Positions 13,340 to 27,701 of a stretch of 64,000 nt of DNA are shown piece by piece. Source of the DNA: Apostichopus japonicus (Eukaryota > Echinodermata > Holothuroidea > Aspidochirotida > Stichopodidae). The position numbers were made by a program, and so were the translations under genes. The stretch spans positions 929,214 to 993,213 of the forward strand of contig NC_092567.1 of NCBI RefSeq assembly GCF_037975245.1. Reading direction: 5' to 3'. The notes under the pieces were generated by a model that searched no databases, was not told the DNA's origin, and worked only from the letters and a program-made list of their open reading frames with translations. The first letter of the stretch is position 1; the number at the start of each line of letters is the position of its first letter.

Positions 13340-13870
13340 CATCATGCTAGCGGTCCACCGGCGGCCCGCCAGCTGCACCACTGGCGGTCCACCGGCGGGG
13401 AAAGCCGGCGGAACGCCAGAGATTTGGCCGGCTTTAATCCGGCGGTCCGCCGGCGACTACGCCAGAAGACCGCCGGAGAAACGCCAGCGTACCGCCGGCG
13501 TACCGCCAGTGTTTCACAAGCAGACCGCCGAAGAAACGCCGGCGTACCGCCGGTGTACCGCCAGTGATCCACCAGTAGACCGCCAGAGAAACGCCAGCGT
13601 ACCGCCGAAGAAACGCCAGCGTTCCGCCGGTGTACCGCCAGTGTTCCACCGGCAGACCGCCGAAGAAACTCCAGCGTACCGCCGGTGTTCCACCAGTAGA
13701 CCGCCAAAGAAACGCCAGCGTACCGCTGGTGTACCGTCAGTGTTCCACCAGCAGACCGCCGAAGAAACGCCAGTTTTCCGCCGGTGTACTACCAGCAGAC
13801 CGCCGGAGAAACGCAAGCTTACCACCGGAGTACCGCTGAATTTCTGTCAGAGAGAGCCACTGGCTATCCA
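13340..13870. repeat. Left subterminal array, CCGCC/GGCGG motifs
   Basis: Degenerate tandem units alternate ACCGCCGGTGTACC, ACCGCCAGTGTTCCACC and GACCGCC[G/A]AAGAAACGCCAG. Units are about 30 to 50 bases long and contain palindromic cores such as CCGGCGGTCCGCCGG near 13438. The array is far richer in GC than its surroundings. Open frames run through it in several frames on both strands only because stop codons are rare in this composition. It is probably a binding platform for the element's own proteins (inference). Confidence 0.75.
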
Positions 13871-14245
13871 CTAGCTAATATCCAGTGTTCTGGCGACCTG
13901 CTAGCCCAAATCTGGTATTTCGCCAGCAACCCGCTAGGCAGAGATATTCACATGAATTGCTAACCAAATATCTGTGTTCCGGTAGAAAACTGTCCGTCAA
14001 ATATCGGGTTTTGTCCCAGCACATTGTCAAGGGAATGCTAGCAAGAGTGCCAGCTTGTTTGGGGTGTACTACTAGAACAGAGCTATTGGTCTACCTGCAG
14101 ATTTTACTGAATTACACATGCGGTTACATATGAAGAAATAATGACTAACACAGTGAAATTAGTTGCTATCATTTTATTACGCCTATAAATTACAAAGCGA
14201 GAAAATGAGTTCCAGCGTTAAATATTGCAACAGCACTAAAGAAAT

Positions 14246-15909
14246 TCACTCGTCAACTATTTGTGGTGAAGTCCGAGATTTTCGCCCTCCCTCACAATCA
14301 GATGCATCCTTCAGAAATCTAACCACCGCCGCCTGAATATCAGATGAAGTCGATTGAGCAGTTCCTCCGTACAGCTTCTGTTAATACAAAACACATTACA
14401 CAAAACATTACATAAAAGATTGCATTCTACACAAGCAGTAAAATGAAGCCAATAATGGGTTACCCGATACTCATAGCTAGGACAGTTACTACTGTTCATG
14501 TTCCACAACCATGCATCAGTTACTACTGTAACTGCTCGTAACACATGTGTTACAGGTGGCAAGTTTTTTGTAAATGCAAATTTAAAAAAAATAAATAAAT
14601 AATTATAAAATTTAATATACTAAAAATTTTATTTTTAAATTACTGCAAATTTTCACCTATCTGACTCTTAGTTCAACGTGTCACATCTTTTTGATAATTA
14701 CTGTGCCAACTGTAACACTAGCTATGAGTATCGGCTGGGGTCTCACATTATGATCACAATTGGTTAAACTACATTATTCACATTTTCACACATTTACCAT
14801 TTTTTCAGTGATATACGAAATATTTCCTTTGCATTTGACAGTCACCTTCTTTCATTTTATACTGAACACATGCATTACTGTTGCAAATCCAGGTCCCATC
14901 AATTGGGAAAGAAAGTGACAATGGACTGGTCAATAAAATCATATGGTGAATTAACTTTAAAATCAATGCTGAATGCTGCTTTTCAACTGCATCTGAAACA
15001 ACACATCTTACATCAAAATATATTTGTAGTAACTTATTTAAATGACCAGAATTCAATGTATATTAAAGCAAGAATTCTCGTTGATGGGGTTTTGCATTGA
15101 AAAGCTGGCCGATCCATGAGTCAAATGCACAACCCCCTCCCCACAACTCAAGGTTCTCTTCACTGCTGCTGAAAACAAAAATGACACATATAAACTCACT
15201 TTCATACATGCAGCTTCGCAAAGGCTGTTTTCCCAGTGGTACATGTCCAGTTCAGTGTGGTAGCAACTGCATTTGCCAATAAATCACCCATGATTCTTTT
15301 AACGCACTCCTTCAACGTGTTGCCACCAAGAATTGATAGTCTTCTCTTCTTGAAACAACAAAAAGAAAGAAAAGTTAATCAGAAACCATTCAATAATTAT
15401 TATACAAACAGAAATATTCAAGTAATTCTATTTCATCCAAACTTTGGCATCTTTTGCTAATTTCTTATCAATATTTTAAGAGGAACTAGCAATGCAGTGC
15501 TGCAATGTTCCTTTCTGGGTCCAGTCAAAAACAAGATTGATTTAACAGCCCACTTTTGTAGAATGCACCGCAATGTAAAATCATTTCTGGCCAAACTCTT
15601 GTTACCTAAATGCTTTCATGTCTGTTACTACCTTAGAGTTTTAATTTTCTCCCAGGAAAAGGAAATTAGCCCCTCAGGAAATATTTTATTTTGTACAGAC
15701 CACTGACACAATAAAACCTGACTTGGCTTCAAATTTATAATGATAAACTAACATTACACTCTGGAAAACTGTTTTCTGATTACTTTCCTTACACTTTTAA
15801 ACTGACTTACCAAATATCTTTCCAAAGCCTTGTTTGTTTTAATAGAGTCATCCAGGTTATTAAATTCCTCCAAAGATCCCACAGGAATAGTAAAGCGCTG
15901 GCTTCTAAC
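14246..15909 (-). pseudogene. DUF4806-domain protein of the 6.2 kb element (partial, broken)
   Basis: Three minus-strand exons join in phase 0. Exon A, 15909-15811, reads SQRFTIPVGSLEEFNNL and KALERYL, then GTAAGT. Exon B, 15348-15208, reads LSILGGNTLKECVKRIMGDL then NWTCTTGKTAFAKLH. Exon C, 14377-14246, reads KLYGG, IQAAVVRFLKDASD and ends in TGA. The order and motifs (FP..sLEE...LD...KALERYL; LGG.tlk..v.ri......fNW.G..GK.AF; wLk.A.d) fit the DUF4806 family, a C-terminal domain common in transposon-linked animal proteins of unknown role. An in-frame TAA lies just upstream of exon A at 15912-15910, and I could not assemble the N-terminal exons. A further coding-like stretch lies at 16100-16222 on the minus strand. 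Confidence 0.65.
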
Positions 15910-16954
15910 TTAGTTCCTGAAATCCTGATCTGGAAAAATTGATAAATTGTGATTTAATCTGCTGACTCCATCTTCCTCAAAAAACAACAACAGCAGCATA
16001 CTTTGGTGTTTCCATACTTCAAATTAAAGTTAACAGTAAATAAGTTCACAACAACATATTGTGCAGGAGAGGAATGGCTATCTGTCACTCCTTTATATAC
16101 TTAGAATCCTTTCACTCTTAACTTCAACTGTGTCATCATGCAGCTCAAAGTTGTTATCATTATTGCATGTTTCTTGTAAAACAGTGTTGACATGCCCATC
16201 AACCTCATTTTGTATTTTCCTTGTTTAGTTCGCCAGGGATTTCACATGAGTCATTTTTTCCGTTAATCTACTGCAAAATAAGAACCAAAAACAATAATCT
16301 AGAGCTCTTCATTCTGTATCCATTACTAACAATGGGCATTAACCCTTGGATTAATTTTTTTTTTTGGGGGGGGGGGGAGAACTATTATATAAGGTCAAAT
16401 TTACATCATCAAATACAGACAAATCATGTTATTCGTTACTCCTGTCTGCAGAGCTTTTTAAACAGAATAACATACCCTCCTGCTTGCCGAAAGTTGTATC
16501 TACTTTCATTGCCATTTAATTCATCTGGGAATACAATAGAGGGGCAAATTGAACCTAAACTACCTCTACTAACTATGCTTTCAATGATTTATTGCCAAGG
16601 AATTTAAACAGTTCTCCCCCGCAGCACTTTAAACTTTGAACCCTTTAAAGTAACTTTCCATAGAGTTAAATAGTGGCACGCAGTACAGACATAGCACAGA
16701 GGCAGTTCAGCTATTGGGCAAATATACTTTACTTTAACTGAGGATCACTTCAATGTAGGCAGTTATTTTCTTGGAAATCATGTGCAGAATGATTCACCAG
16801 AAACTGAGCACATGGAATAGACCCAATGCAAATATTTCAAATTGACAGTAGCTAAGACAAAAAGCAACAAAAAGAGATAAGGCAGCCACAATTTTTTTAG
16901 AAGCCTAGAGGCTAGATATGAAATATTTTTCATTATCGTGTTGGTTGGTATCAC
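15910..16954 (-). other. Interior of the 6.2 kb element, possible degraded upstream exons
   Basis: The minus strand at 16222-16100 can be read as a polar segment with HVNTVLQETCNNDNNFELHD, which looks like a linker exon of the DUF4806 gene but has no clean splice borders. A poly-G run sits near 16360. The remaining sequence shows nothing recognisable. Confidence 0.35.
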
Positions 16955-17254
16955 CAAGAGCGTAGGAACCGGGGGGGATGGGGGCGCCAGCCCCCCAGTG
17001 AAAAATGTGGAGGGGCGGAAGTATCATTACGCCCTCCCCCCCCCCCTGGCTTCGCAAGTCAGAAAACCCCTTTTTCATTCCCAAATGAGAAAAAAATCTC
17101 ACTTGGAGCACCAAATTGCATCTAAGGCCAGGTGACAATACAAAATTAAGTTTACAAAATTGAGTGGGTGTTGAAGTGTACCATATTGCACCCTCCCCCC
17201 AGGCCGGCCATCAGTCTTCAGCCCCCCACTCAAAAGTACCTTCCTACGCTACTG
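16955..17254. mobile_element. hAT-like MITE, 300 bp, nested
   Basis: Perfect 8 bp target duplications GGTATCAC flank it at 16947-16954 and 17255-17262. Terminal inverted repeats are CAAGAGCGTAGGAA on the left and CAGTAGCGTAGGAA (complement) on the right, resembling the CAGNGGCGTAG ends of animal hAT elements. It is non-coding and carries G and C homopolymer runs inside. It was inserted into the 6.2 kb element and is therefore younger than it. Confidence 0.85.
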
Positions 17255-17262
17255 GGTATCAC

Positions 17263-19015
17263 TATACTCCACAGGAGTACTCATAAACTATGATGACGAT
17301 GACCTATTGTTCTCCAAAATGCTTAATTTGTCACAAAAACTTTGAAGCCTAAGCACTAAACATGAAATCCAAAAAGATTTAACCACCAACCCATTCCTGA
17401 TATTTAAAAACAACCATACTTATATTATTATTAATAAGGTTTTAACATTGAGTCTTTACCTTCTTAACTAGCCTAGGCCTAGGCCTAGCTATAAACAAAT
17501 AAAACAGCACATTATTTCTTAAAAGTTATGGATGACCATGATTTTTCAATACTGTAACATACCAAATGATTTAAAACTAGGCCTAGGCCCCTAGTACTAG
17601 TGTACTACCACTACTAGTAGTAACTAGTAGTAGTACTGTACTACTAGTAAAGTAATATATATTTCAGAATATGATATTTAAAATTAGGAGGAAGCCTTCC
17701 ATAGTCATCTAGTAATATTAACAGTATTAACCTTCTGCAGATAACAGTTTTCTTCTAATACAGTCAGCAAACAAATGTTTCGGCATAACATTGCATAACC
17801 TAGCTATTATACAAACAACGGTCATTAGTTTACCTTTATGTGTGATCGTTATTGCTCAGCCTAACACAATTAACACCTACAAATGTAGGCTAGGTGTAAT
17901 TCATACACCGCGAAAGGCTTCTCATTAAGCGATACATTCTAGCCTAACGCTAGATTACGTCTAAGTTTATTTAAAAAATAGTCACTTCAAATACTTGCGA
18001 AATCAAATGTACAACTGTCAACCCTTAGTAAGAAAAAACAGGTACATACCTCTTAAGCAAATTTGTATCTGCAGACTGCAAGTACTTTCAAAACAATTGA
18101 TCAGGATATCCAACATCGAAAGAGTTGTAACGGATTACGAAAGCGACCGCTTTTCAAACTAGCTGCTATATCTGAGGACACTGAGCATTGCGGTTTAGCG
18201 ATTGGATGCCAGTTATACTAGGCTCGTTCGATCAGTGAAAAATGTTTTCTGAACTGTTTTCTCTCAACTACGCTAAATTGTTGATTAATAAATACTTCTT
18301 GGGATAGTTGAAATTAATTAAAGTATTTGAATATCGCTTATAACGTTATTGCTAATATTTATTTCAGAATTTGAATTTGTTGAAAATATTATTTTGTAAG
18401 TGTTCCTGTGGTTAAGGGTATTACCCGCCCATTTTGCCCAAATGCTTGCCAAGATTTCTTCATGTGGTATCCGTCAGACTCGTTCGATCAGTATTTTTTT
18501 CCCCTTCAAATATTATGTAGTGTATGATAATATATATAACATTGGATGGTAAGCAACATTTAACTACTTTGAGTTAGCTCAATCTTTAATTACCTTATAG
18601 TTATTGGCGAATATAGGTTTTAGGAAAATATTATTCTGTTAATTGTGCCAGTTTGGTAAGGTAACTTCCCGCCAATTCTGCACAAAAGCTATCCAATATT
18701 TCCTCCGGCGGTACTGCTGTCGGCATTCCGCTGGACTTACAAGCCAGCTGTAATATCTATCGGTCCGTTAGCGGACCACCAGCCGTTGCCTAATAACGTA
18801 TAAGCCCATGCAGCCGCACCTAAACCTGGCCTATAATACTACACAAAATCCAAGTATTCTTAATTTTTCTCTCCACAGGAACAAATATATACAAAAAGCA
18901 CGGGTAAAATAGTTTAATAGAAACTCATCTTTAACTAAACTTTCACATAGAGACTTAAAATTTTGGACAGACCCGATGGTCAATGTGTATGTGAACTTGT
19001 GTAAATTGCTGAGTG
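17263..19015. other. Interior of the 6.2 kb element, non-coding, CTAG-rich and with a 255 bp repeat
   Basis: 17460-17650 is unusually dense in CTAG, AGGCCT and TAGTAC palindromes. From about 18212 to 18700 two degenerate copies of a roughly 255 base unit follow each other; both begin near CTCGTTCGATCAGT (18225 and 18479) and end with a short stretch containing CCCGCC. On the minus strand GCTTAAGAG|GTATGT near 18049 is a consensus splice donor and could end a noncoding first exon of the DUF4806 gene. I see no protein. Confidence 0.4.
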
Positions 19016-19019
19016 ACTT

Positions 19020-19515
19020 TCATAACATAATATTTGTGGGAAATTTTCTACGGCGTTACGCTGTCGGTCTGCTGTCGGAATTCTGCTAGGTTTTTCCAAG
19101 CAACAATGTCTATCGGTCCGTTGGCGGACCTCCAGCGTGAAACCACCGGCTTGTTTACGACGTTGATACGCTGTTGGTCCGCTGTCGGCAATACGCTGGG
19201 TTTTTTCTAAGCAGCAATGTCTATCGGTCCGTTGGCGGACCTCCAGCGTGTAACCGCCGGCTTTTTAACGACGTCGATACGCTGTTGGTCCGCTGTCGGC
19301 AATACGCTGGGTTTTTCCAAGCAGCAATGTCTATCGGTCCGTTGGCGGACCTCCAGCGTGTAACCGCCGGCTTTTTTACGACGTCGATACGCTGTTGGTC
19401 CGCTGTCGGCAATACGCTGGGTTTTTCCAAGCAGCAATGTCTATCGGTCCGTTGGCGGACCTCCAGCGTTTTACCGCCAGCGTTTTTACGCCAGCGGACC
19501 GCCAGTGTGATGCGT
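19020..19515. repeat. Right subterminal array, about 110 bp units with GGTCCGTTGGCGGACC
   Basis: Four units of about 110 bases start near 19108, 19219, 19329 and 19439. Each contains the perfect hairpin motif GGTCCGTTGGCGGACC, followed by CTCCAGCGTGTAACCGCC, then GACGTCGATACGCTG and GTCCGCTGTCGGC. An outlier unit lies near 18755. The array faces the left array in inverted orientation and probably holds protein-binding sites of the element. Confidence 0.8.
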
Positions 19516-19523
19516 ACTGGGTT

Positions 19524-20200
19524 ATTTCACGTTCAGAGTCTCTCACTAATTACAGCGACTTTACTTTACTATGTGCGCCTAGTTCTGTTATCGCAAAACA
19601 GGATCCATCCAACAACACAATATACATTAACTTAAATTGCCGGAGGGAGGAATTAAAATAAGCTAAAGTTACTTGCCAATGGAGAATGACTTAAAGTCCA
19701 CGAAATTTCATGTTCTCCTTCTACTCACAACGCTCTTAATTGGTCAAAGCGAATGCAATCGCTTTGGGCAAACGGTGTACGACATATATTTTGGAAGCTT
19801 CACAACAAGTTTATATGCTTTCTTGTGCAAAATACAAGTCTTACCAATAATGATCTCGTAAGCAGGCCTACACACAATCACACAGAGCAACTCCGATGAA
19901 AACCTGTATGCTCACCAGTTATGGCAGCTGAATTAATCACTTACCATTATACTTTAAAACAAACGTAACTTATTAAAATCCTAGCATAGTTAAACGTAGG
20001 TAGAAAGTAGAAAGCGACATGATACTTACCTATGAAGACAGGAAAAATAAACCTGGAGATTGACAGAAATATCTTTCTACTACACTGAGAACAAACCGTT
20101 ATGTAGTACTTGATTTGCTAAATAATAACTATAGAACATTGAACGTCGAACGCAATGAACGAAGCTATCTTAACCGTGACGTCAAAAGCACAATGAATCC
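19524..20200 (-). promoter_or_regulatory. Promoter region and noncoding 5' exon of gene copy 1, with CRE
   Basis: A full CRE palindrome TGACGTCA lies at 20177-20184. Downstream on the minus strand a conserved stretch ends at CTTCATAG|GTAAGTATC (exon end 20030), a consensus donor, so a 5' UTR exon of roughly 130 bases is likely. The same arrangement occurs before copies 2, 3 and 4. Without the transposon the 5' intron would be about 1 kb, as in copy 2. The transcription start was not located. Confidence 0.45.
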
Positions 20201-20649
20201 CGTGCGTATGGTTGTATCATGTGACCTTTAGCTTCTTTACATTTTGGTCGTAAAGTTTAAGCTACATATGCAGTTTTATTACGATACTACTCAACATATC
20301 TTACCAAGTTCACAGTCTATGAATTTCCTTTGAAAACTCAGTACTCATATACTATATATATATATAAATATATCATGGCTATTTACTTTTCGTTTGGCAG
20401 TTTGGTCAACACGCGTTTGCATAATATTTAGATTAGATTTAACTACACGCTACACGAATTTTCGGACGCACTGGTCCTTCGTCAGGTGTAAAAAGAGTGT
20501 TTGAAATCCCTTTAAGGACCAATTCGACTTCCTTTGAAGGAAGTCGAATTGATCCTGTAAGTACATTCACACTGTCATGGTCTCAATAGGTATATGGCTT
20601 TTCTTTCCGGGTTCAAGCACTTTGAGCAGTCTGGGGGAGGGGGGGGGGT
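20201..20649. other. Spacer between head-to-head gene copies
   Basis: This stretch is unique to the junction of copies 1 and 2. It has a short TA repeat near 20350-20372, a 42 base palindrome (20515-20556) and a poly-G run at about 20632-20648. No gene is seen. The two CRE elements are about 2.1 kb apart. Confidence 0.5.
20515..20556. repeat. 42 bp near-perfect palindrome
   Basis: Arms of 20 bases (AGGACCAATTCGACTTCCTT and its complement with one mismatch) flank a 2 base centre. A closely related palindrome lies at 30819-30860, where the arms are 18 bases with one mismatch. Both lie at junctions between duplicated blocks. Confidence 0.9.
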
Positions 20650-21950
20650 TACGGTAGACTAACGTGATTGAAAATAAGTATAAGTGGCATAATAAATGAG
20701 TAATCCCTAGAGTGTAATCATGCATTAATTAAAAAGCTATACGCGAAATTTAAATTATATTATAACCATACTGCAGCACTACGGTACTTTCCAATATCTC
20801 GAGATGTCTACACTGTGCATGAAATTATCCAAACACAGACTATTTTATAGGCATTTCTGTTATAAAACTTGTCCCACGATGAGTTTTCTTAATAATGACA
20901 CATTGTCCATGTGCCTTCAGCACCAGTATATATGAAGACGGAACAAAAGGAACGTTCCTAAGGTACTGTCATCGAAACCGCCATTTCTGTAAAACGGACT
21001 TAGCCCCAAAATAGGTCTCTGACTCATGTCGAAAATGAGTGTTTATCGAGTCATATTACAATCCTGGATGGAACACCACAACTTCCCATGTCCTAATTAG
21101 CCTTTTACCTTCAGTCCTGAGTATAGTTCGATTAGCTCGGGGAAATTATATCGGACGAACATTGAGCTTCCCCGAAACATAACACATATACTGTACAGCT
21201 CTTTAAGTATACAAAATATACACTGAGAAAGAGCAAGGAAGAGACGCACTAATAAACACTACAGGTAAAATGGGAGTTTAAAAAAACCAGGATTTGGCTT
21301 CCATGGCTAGTGAGCCATTTGTAAACAAGTCGAGTGGGCATATTATACTACCTTTTGAATTTCTTTGACTTCTTCACTTCTTTGCAAACAGTGAACAACG
21401 AACAAAGTCCAGTACAGCATAAAACGGTTAATGCTCAACAGACTCATCAAACATATCATTTTCAAAAGACATTTCGTATATAATAAAACGGTGAAGTACT
21501 ATCAAAATAAGCCATGGTAACCGAGGTCAAAGATCACGTGGTTAAAAGGTCAAATGAAATTTTAGCCCAATTTGGTGTCACAAAAATCGTAAAAACTTGG
21601 TGGGAACGTCCCCGGGATGAACCCTTGTGTCGCTCAGGCACATCGAACCAAATGACAGAGATCGAAGGTGAAATTTAATGCAGATCGAGTGTTGCTTCAA
21701 CTCCAAGGAGAAACATTTAAGAGACATGGAACCTTCACAGGTATCATGGCAATGTCAAATACTATCACAATATGTGCTTGCCATTTGTACCGATGTCAAC
21801 GGTCTCGTTGTTAAATGTCTAATGTTAATTCTTACCGGTACCCATTCCTCAGTTACAAGATGAGGACAATTTCACAATAATGTTATCACTGCTAAAAGTA
21901 TGATTATATTTGATCGAAACATGAAAACGACGATTTCTTTTCTTTTATTG
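20650..21950 (+). repeat. Duplicated blocks U, V and R upstream of gene copy 2
   Basis: 20650-21310 is the inverted counterpart of 5403-6060. 21310-21345 retains only a remnant of the LINE fragment present at 4656-5402. 21345-21950 is the AGGTCA-rich R block. The open frame at 21678-21863 recurs in the R blocks at 3894 and 32283 but drifts without constraint and is not called a gene. Confidence 0.65.
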
Positions 21951-22239
21951 TCTCCCTGGGTACGTTTAATTATTTGCATGGTTTTTCTGTTGCCATTCCG
22001 TACTATAAGAACAAATCAATTTCCTGTTTGAAGTTATAGGTACCGCCTTTATAATACGATACAAATAAGTCAAATAAGAGCAAATTGAGTAATGATCTAT
22101 AAATATACATTACAGGGGAGAATGTGGAATATCAACTTTTGTGATTCACTTAATAAAGTACATAGACTGAGAAACTTTGCTTGAATGAACACGGGTTAAA
22201 GAAGGTGTAAATGAAAGTATACAAACATACGCACGGGAT

Positions 22240-22420
22240 TCATTGTGCTATTGACGTCACGGTTAAAATGGCTTTGTTCATTGCGTTTCGACGTTCAACG
22301 TTCAATGTTTCATAGTTGTTATTTAGCAAATCAAGTACTACATAACGGTTTGTTCTCAGTATAGTGTACTCAGAGAGATATTTCTGTCAATCTCGAGGTT
22401 TCTTTTTCCTGTCTTCATTG
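22240..22420 (+). promoter_or_regulatory. CRE promoter region and noncoding 5' exon of gene copy 2
   Basis: TGACGTCA lies at 22252-22259 inside the conserved string CTATTGACGTCACGGTTAA. The conserved stretch ends at CTTCATTG|GTAATT (22420/22421), a weaker donor than the GTAAGT of copy 1. The ATG exon follows 1.07 kb later. Promoter function is inferred from conservation among paralogues, not shown. Confidence 0.45.
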
Positions 22421-23491
22421 GTAATTAGGAGGTTTCTTTCTACTTTCTACCTACGTTTACCTATGCTAGGATTTTTAATATGTTACGTGTGTTTTAAAGT
22501 ATAATGATAAGTGAATAATTGAGCTGCTATAACTGGTGAGCATACAGGTTTTCATTGGAGTTGTTCTGTGTGTTTATGTGTAGGCCTGCTTACGAGATCA
22601 TAATTGATAATACTTGTATGTTACACAAGAAAGCACATAAACTTGTTGTGAAGCTTCCAAATATATATCGTACACCGTTTGCACAAAGCGATTGCATTCG
22701 CTTTGAAAAACTAAGAGCGTTGTGAGTAGAAGAAGAACATGACATTTCGTGGACTTGAAGTCATTCTCCATTGGCGAGTAACATTATTTTATTTTAATTC
22801 CTCACTCCGACAAGAAAACGCAATTAAAGTTTATGTATATTGTGTTTTGGATAAATCTTTTTTTGTTGTTGCGATAACAGAACTATAGGCGAACATAGTA
22901 AAGTATAGTCACTGTAATTGATGAGAGACTCTGAACGTGAAATAAAACCATGACAATGTTAGGAGGGAGGAGCGTCTTTACTAATATAATTTATTTAATG
23001 CTGGTATATTCAATTTGTGTATTATTTTGAGAGATGGCGTCACAACATACAATTCCATGTTTAGATATTCGCATTGACACCTGGTCTCTCACTGGTAAAG
23101 CTTCCACTGTTAATGTTATATGCATAATCCATGCTTCCTTGAATTTCGTGCATCACCAAGAGTTACCGTGAATCATCGATATATAGAAGTTGATATGAAC
23201 TACTCTTACTAAATTAAAGTACTTGTCACTGTAACGAGTGATTATGAAGAGTTGAATAGTTAATACCAAAGAAAGGTTTTGTGTTATAGTATCCAAACAT
23301 TGATTGTACAACACATGGTTTATGACTATATGTTTCCCAGTGCAAACATTTACCCATTTAATCATATTAACATTTGAAAGGCAACACAGTATAATATAAG
23401 GTGATATACTGTAATATAACTGTTGTCATGATTACATTTAATAGATAAAAACTCTACCAATAAATGCGCCGAGCACAAAACTTTACTCGAG

Positions 23492-27701
<4,210 letters not shown>

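Larger units (their letters stand above)
13331..19521. mobile_element. 6.2 kb DNA transposon with DUF4806 gene and palindromic subterminal arrays
   Basis: Borders come from the empty sites in the paralogous regions (for example 22944-22962). Both ends begin CCCAG and share an imperfect inverted repeat: left CCCAGATAACATCATGCTAG, right end complement CCCAGTACGCATCACACTGG, then GCGGTCC on both. Flanks suggest a 2 bp duplication (TT). Next to each end are GC-rich arrays of repeated inverted motifs. Inside is a broken minus-strand gene with a DUF4806 domain and a nested hAT-like MITE. Subterminal motif arrays, a short target duplication and a CCC-type end recall the CACTA/EnSpm (CMC) group, but I see no transposase core, so the superfamily is open. 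It lies in the 5' intron of gene copy 1. Confidence 0.7.

Noticed and set aside
13323-13874. 183 residue Pro/Arg/Thr repeat protein in the GC-rich array
   Set aside because: Open frames run through the array on both strands and in several frames. The array is a terminal DNA feature of the transposon, with no splice or start support.
16905-17138. Open frames on both strands over 16.9-17.14 kb
   Set aside because: They lie inside a non-coding MITE with G and C homopolymers.
19090-19515. CRISPR-like array
   Set aside because: The genome is eukaryotic, the 110 base units are conserved throughout with no unique spacers, and the array sits at a transposon end.
20177-22259. Shared bidirectional promoter for gene copies 1 and 2
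   Set aside because: The two CRE regions are about 2.1 kb apart with repeats between them. Each copy, including the purely tandem ones, has its own upstream region.
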